DNA of 64,000 nucleotides from Haematococcus lacustris (taxonomy: Eukaryota > Chlorophyta > Chlorophyceae > Chlamydomonadales > Haematococcaceae). The translations under genes were made by a program, and so were the position numbers. Location: positions 4,963,056 to 5,027,055 of the forward strand of contig JASKMD010000008.1 in NCBI GenBank assembly GCA_030144725.1. The letters are read 5' to 3'. The notes under the pieces are model-generated. The model was not told the origin of the DNA. It saw only the letters and a list, made by a program, of their open reading frames with translations, and did not search any database. How positions within the stretch are numbered: the first letter of the stretch is position 1; each line of letters starts with the position of its first letter. This document shows, in pieces, positions 60,185-64,000 of the stretch.

Positions 60185-63100
60185 CTATGGCAACACCCCA
60201 TGCCCGGTGGGGCTGCCACGCTCAGCAATGTGCTTCTGCACGGCCTTCTGCCAGCCTGCCACCAGGGTGCTGCCGACTGGCTGATCCCTGGGCGGCACCT
60301 TGTGGTGAAGGAGGTAGGCCCTGAGCTGCTCACGTGTGAACCGGGTTGCCTCCTTGGCCGAGGTATTGCTGTAGTCTGCACCCCGTGCGTGTTGCTGGAA
60401 TGCCTGCCGCAGCTGCTGCAGGGGGGCCTGGGTGGGCACGTTCAACACCATCTTGGCGTTCCCGTCTACCATGCACGCTGACTCCTCCGTCTTGCGTGCT
60501 GCCTTGGCCTCCCGGTTGTCGTCTGCTGAGGTTGTCTCCTTGTCACGCTTCTGCTTTCGGAGCGTGATGAGCCGAGCCTCAAAGTCTGCCAAGTCGATGT
60601 TGGCGAGTGCCCCAGGGTCGAGCTTATTGTTGATGCTGCCAATCATGGCATCCAGCCCCTGCTTGGCGCTGTTGCCGTGCTTTGTGTGTTGCAGGCTGGA
60701 CTCCACTGCGTGGTTTGAGCTGGGTGCTGCCCCAAAGAACTCCACTAGGTGTGTGCGTAGGCCTGGACTGCAAGGCTGGCCAGGTGCCAGCTCCAGGATG
60801 TCGTCAAGGAAATCCTGTAGCGTGCCATACGGGTCAAAGACGGCTGGGTCGAATGGCAGAAACTGCTGCCCGCTTGGTGCCTGCCGCCGCCCCCCCTGCT
60901 GTTGCTGCTGCTTCTGCCGCCGGTGCACGTCCCACTCTTGCAGCCTCTTGTCCCGCTGTTTCAGCACCTGCTCAGCTGCCTTCTGTGCGTACAAAGCGTT
61001 TGAAGAGCCCATGGCTGCCAACAGGTGAGGGAGCTGGAAGAATAGCTGGCTGTGTTCGTACAAGTACTCGTACAGTGCCTGGATGTGCTTGTTGATGAGC
61101 ACAACGAGCTTTGGCTTGGCAGCCGCCCATTGTTGGGGGCCTTCCAAGGCCAAGGGGTTGGGGGCAGAGGCAGCAGCAGTGGGGAGGGAACCAGCGGCTG
61201 TATGGCTGGAAGGGGCTGTGGCGACAAAGAGCCCCTGAGCATGCTTGAAGATGTATGGGAAGCGCTCCTCCGCGTCCTGCGTTGAGGCGTCCAAAAGGTT
61301 GTCCAACAGCTGCTCCACATGCCGTGCAAGCTCAAAGGCGTGCATGCCGCCCTCTGTGGCCACCCACCCGAGGTCAGGCATGACGAGCTGCTGGCCCACA
61401 ACCGCCACCACCATGAGCTTGCAGATGAGATCTGTGTCTAGCAGCAGCGAGCACATGTCTCCTGCCCAAGCTGGTGCTGCCTTGCCCTGCCGCTGCATGA
61501 TGCCGGTGACTGCAGCGGTGACCGGCTTGAGCACGCGAGTGAGGGAGGAGCAAGCATCTACATAGCTGCCCCATCGAGACTGCGAGGGCTCGCTGGGCTG
61601 GGCGCAGTGCTCGACACTGAGCCCAAGCAGGTCCCAGTGCTTCTTGGTGAGGCTGCACAGCTGCTCAATGCTGAGGGCTAGCTGCGCTTGCAAACCCTGT
61701 CTGCCCCAGCCCTCTGCCTTGCCCCATGTTGTCATTGCCTTGTGCAACGCGTTGTGAATCTGGTGGCTGACACATGGCCAGAAGATGATGAGGGCCAGCC
61801 CTTGCTGTCTGCGCAAGGCATTGATGCTGACAGCCAACCCGCTGATGCGCCCAATATTGCCAGCTGCGCTGTCCACTGTGATGCTGGCTAGAGACCCCCA
61901 TACCCCTTGCTTCCTGCAGACGTCCACAAACTGCTGAACAGCTGGGTGTGACGAGCTGTCCGGACACTTCCTGACGGCCACCACCCGCGCCTTCACCTCA
62001 AGTTGGGGGGTCGGAGATGGCATCTCTTGTACCTCAGGTGTGCGCGCAGTGGGCAGGGGGGCTTGGGCAGGGCTGGGGGAGCCAGCCGCAGCAGCTGGGG
62101 CAGGGCTGGGGGAGCCAGCCGCAGCAGCTGGGCTAGGGCTGAAGCAGCGGACAGCTGCAGTCACACGGTAGAGCACAACCTTGCCGTGTGCAGGGATAGT
62201 GCAGCCGTCCAGCTGCACGTGAACGGCGAATGATCGCCTCAGCCAGACTGCAATCACATGGGCACACACAAGTAGTTTAGACTTTGCACACGTTCCTGCC
62301 TGCCTGCTGCCATGTGACCCAAGTGGCTTGGCCACCCCCTCTAGTGTGTGGTGCTGCCAGCCCCCCATGTGAAGCGTGGCCATGTGTGAAGCTAACATCC
62401 TTGCAATGGCATGCCATGCCATGCCATGCCCCCTACCCCTTACCAACCTGTGTGGGCCTCGTGTATGTAGGTCTGGAGCAAGTCATGGTTGCGCCGGTGG
62501 GTGGTGGCGCTGGCCTGCCGGCCTGGATCCGCTCCAGGGAAAACAGCGCCAACGACAGCAGTGCACAGGGTGCCCAACTGTTCTGCTGAGACGCCTGGGA
62601 GGCTGAGCAAGCGCTCACGGCTCAGGATGTACTCAGCTGTGTACCCCCCCGTGTGCGTGTCACACTCCTGGTTGCGGGAGCGGGCCAGGCTGCTGGACTG
62701 GGTGGCTGGGTGGCAGGCTGGCTGCGTGGCTGGCTTGGTGCTTTGGTTGCTGAGCATGCCTCGCAAGAAGGGCAGTGACACCCTGGAGCGCAACAGGAGA
62801 TTCCACTTGTCCTTCTGGTCCTTGGTGAAGCCCTTGTTGGCTGCGGCCACCTGTGCCCGCAGCTGCTCTAGCTTGATGCTGGTGGTGGTTAGCTGCCTCT
62901 TGGTGTGAGCCAGCTCCGTGCGGGCCGCTGCCAGGTCTTTTTGGGCGGCCTCCAGGGCAGCCGCTGTGTCAGTGAGTTGGGCTTGTGTGCCCTGCAGCTG
63001 CTGCTGGAATGCCTCCTCTAGCTGGTCGACCTGCTGCATAAACCCCAGCAGGTCTAACTCCCACTGCTGGTCACGCTGAAGAGCCAAGGCCGACAGGCTG

Positions 63101-63291
63101 CAGTGCCGCTCCCTCAGCTGGCTGTACAGCTGCTGGGAGCTGAGAAGGTCAGCAGTGACGGCTGCATGTGCAGCGGTGAGGGCTGCATGCGCAGCGGTGA
63201 GCTGCTCCATGCTCTTGGCTGCCTCATGCCCAGCCTGGGTCTTTGCACCATTGGCTCTGCTTGCTCTCGTGTGTTTTGGGACGGGTGGCAT
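60185..63291 (-). CDS. hAT-like transposase
   Basis: Two exons, 63291-62448 and 62247-60185, join in phase (donor ACAG/GTTGG, acceptor TTGCAG) and give 968 aa. Exon 1 is mostly coiled coil (QLTAAHAALTAAHAAVTADL, QVDQLEEAFQQQLQG) and ends in a conserved-looking RRNHDLLQTYIHEAHT. Exon 2 has VQLDGCTIPAHGKV, a linker with PSPAPAAA repeats, TVDSAAGNIGRI, CVSHQIHNALHKAM, SQSRWGSYVDA and NHAVESSLQHTKHGN. The D..A.N / C..H / RW.S order and a late Glu are typical of hAT-type RNase H-fold transposases. The usual BED zinc finger and the C-terminal dimerisation motif are not obvious, so a related superfamily such as KDZ is possible. No stop or frameshift breaks the frame. Confidence 0.8.
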
Positions 63292-63944
63292 GTCAGGCAG
63301 AAGGGCAGTGAGGAGGTGCTGGGAGGTGGTGGTAGGCAGCTGGGCCTGCTAGGGTGGGCTGCTGGCAGGTACTGTGGGCAGGAAGGGTTAGTGGTGCTTG
63401 GGCTCCTGCAATTGACAATCCATGGCTCACTGAGCTTTGAGAGCAATATTATTTCTATTGTGGCAGATGTGCATATGTGTCGGGTAGCCTTTGATTCAGC
63501 GGTCAGCACAAATATAAGACAACTCTTTGAGTTTTGGCTGGATTTAATGTTGGCTGCAAACTCCTACCTGCTCCAGCTGAGCCGCAGCTGCAGTTGGGAA
63601 AAGCTGTTTACGTGTGCTGTGGTGTACTCGAAAACTCCTGCATCATCAGATGTTCGTCGGGTAACATGTGCTGGCGCAGGAGTGGTGGCACTTGCTGCGT
63701 GCACCTCACCTCGCGGCCTGGCAGCAGCGCCTATGCGTAGAGCACCAAGAGCACGCCTGCACTGCGCGATGTCTTGAGGGTGGCCGGCGGATCCCAACCA
63801 CCCTGCCGACCACAATCGAAGCAGCTGCCAGTTGCTGCCAAAACTAGAGTCCGCGTTTATGCCATGCCGCGCGGGGCTAAAGCCATAGGCCTGCTCCCGG
63901 AGCAATCGGTTGCATGTGACGGTCTTACATGCCAAAACATCAGA
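63292..63944. other. 5' noncoding part of the hAT-like element
   Basis: Would contain the transposase promoter. An overlapping + frame at 63103-63777 has no recognised family. Confidence 0.4.
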
Positions 63945-64000
63945 GTTGGGAGGCCCTGACACCAAGGGATGCACAGCGAGGATATCCGGTACAATTAAAG

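Larger units (their letters stand above)
59069..63959. mobile_element. Complete hAT-like DNA transposon
   Basis: 4891 bp with 15-bp perfect terminal inverted repeats TCAGGGCCTCCCAAC (59069-59083) and its complement (63945-63959). The target duplication is CACCAAG at 59062-59068 and 63960-63966. If the outer T/A pair is not counted as element, the duplication is ACACCAAG (8 bp), the usual hAT length. CAGGG termini also fit hAT. A hairpin CCCCCTTGAAAAGGGGG lies just inside the left end. It carries one gene (60185-63291, minus). The intact ends, open frame and unmutated duplication suggest a recent insertion. Confidence 0.88.

Overview
This is a GC-rich nuclear window from a eukaryote, most likely a chlamydomonadalean green alga. 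Haematococcus is my best guess, from remembered resemblance of its transposon proteins; I could not check this. The reasons are dense short exons with GT-AG introns, GC-rich code, algal gene families (NHX exchanger, RUS/DUF647, expansin-like protein, a Ser-Pro-rich wall protein), plant-type U2 snRNA genes, a TGTAA polyadenylation motif, and very long GC-rich microsatellites inside introns. Exon models were built by hand: I checked GT-AG borders and that reading phase is kept across each chain.

Layout of host genes: (1) 241-1213, fragment of an unidentified gene, frameshifted, with its 5' part duplicated at 4117-4484. (2) 1981-2737 (-), expansin-like secreted protein, 3 exons, 191 aa. (3) 5942-8042 (+), plastid-type GTP cyclohydrolase II, 6 exons, 376 aa. 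(4) 9314-21994 (+), about 30 exons, about 1434 aa: signal peptide, proprotein-convertase P domain, long helical region of unknown function. (5) 26636-34835 (-), NHX-type Na+/H+ exchanger, 15 exons, about 1046 aa with a 549-aa tail. (6) 38955-41064 (+), small secreted protein with a Ser-Pro-rich tail. (7) 43781-50534 (+), RUS/DUF647 protein, 12 exons, about 723 aa, two GC-AG introns. Two 186-nt U2 snRNA genes, differing at one base, lie inside introns of genes 4 (antisense) and 5 (sense).

Mobile DNA fills most of the rest. Two families of Fanzor/TnpB-like RNA-guided nuclease elements are present as decayed or internally deleted copies. Family A is seen at 5.2, 8.5, 10, 26, 36, 42, 44 and 51 kb; family B at 9, 42-43.7 and 51.7-58.8 kb. 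Both keep a structured 3' noncoding module that persists even where the protein is gone, which makes it a candidate guide-RNA scaffold. A 5.14-kb DNA transposon with 650-bp terminal inverted repeats has split the family-B reading frame at 52789-57928. A complete hAT-like transposon with a 968-aa transposase and clear target-site duplication lies at 59069-63959.

The most interesting signals are the intronic U2 pair (same promoter footprint, unusual branch-site recognition sequence), the Fanzor 3' modules, and G-rich hexa/pentanucleotide arrays that begin within about 20 nt of a 5' splice site in four separate introns.
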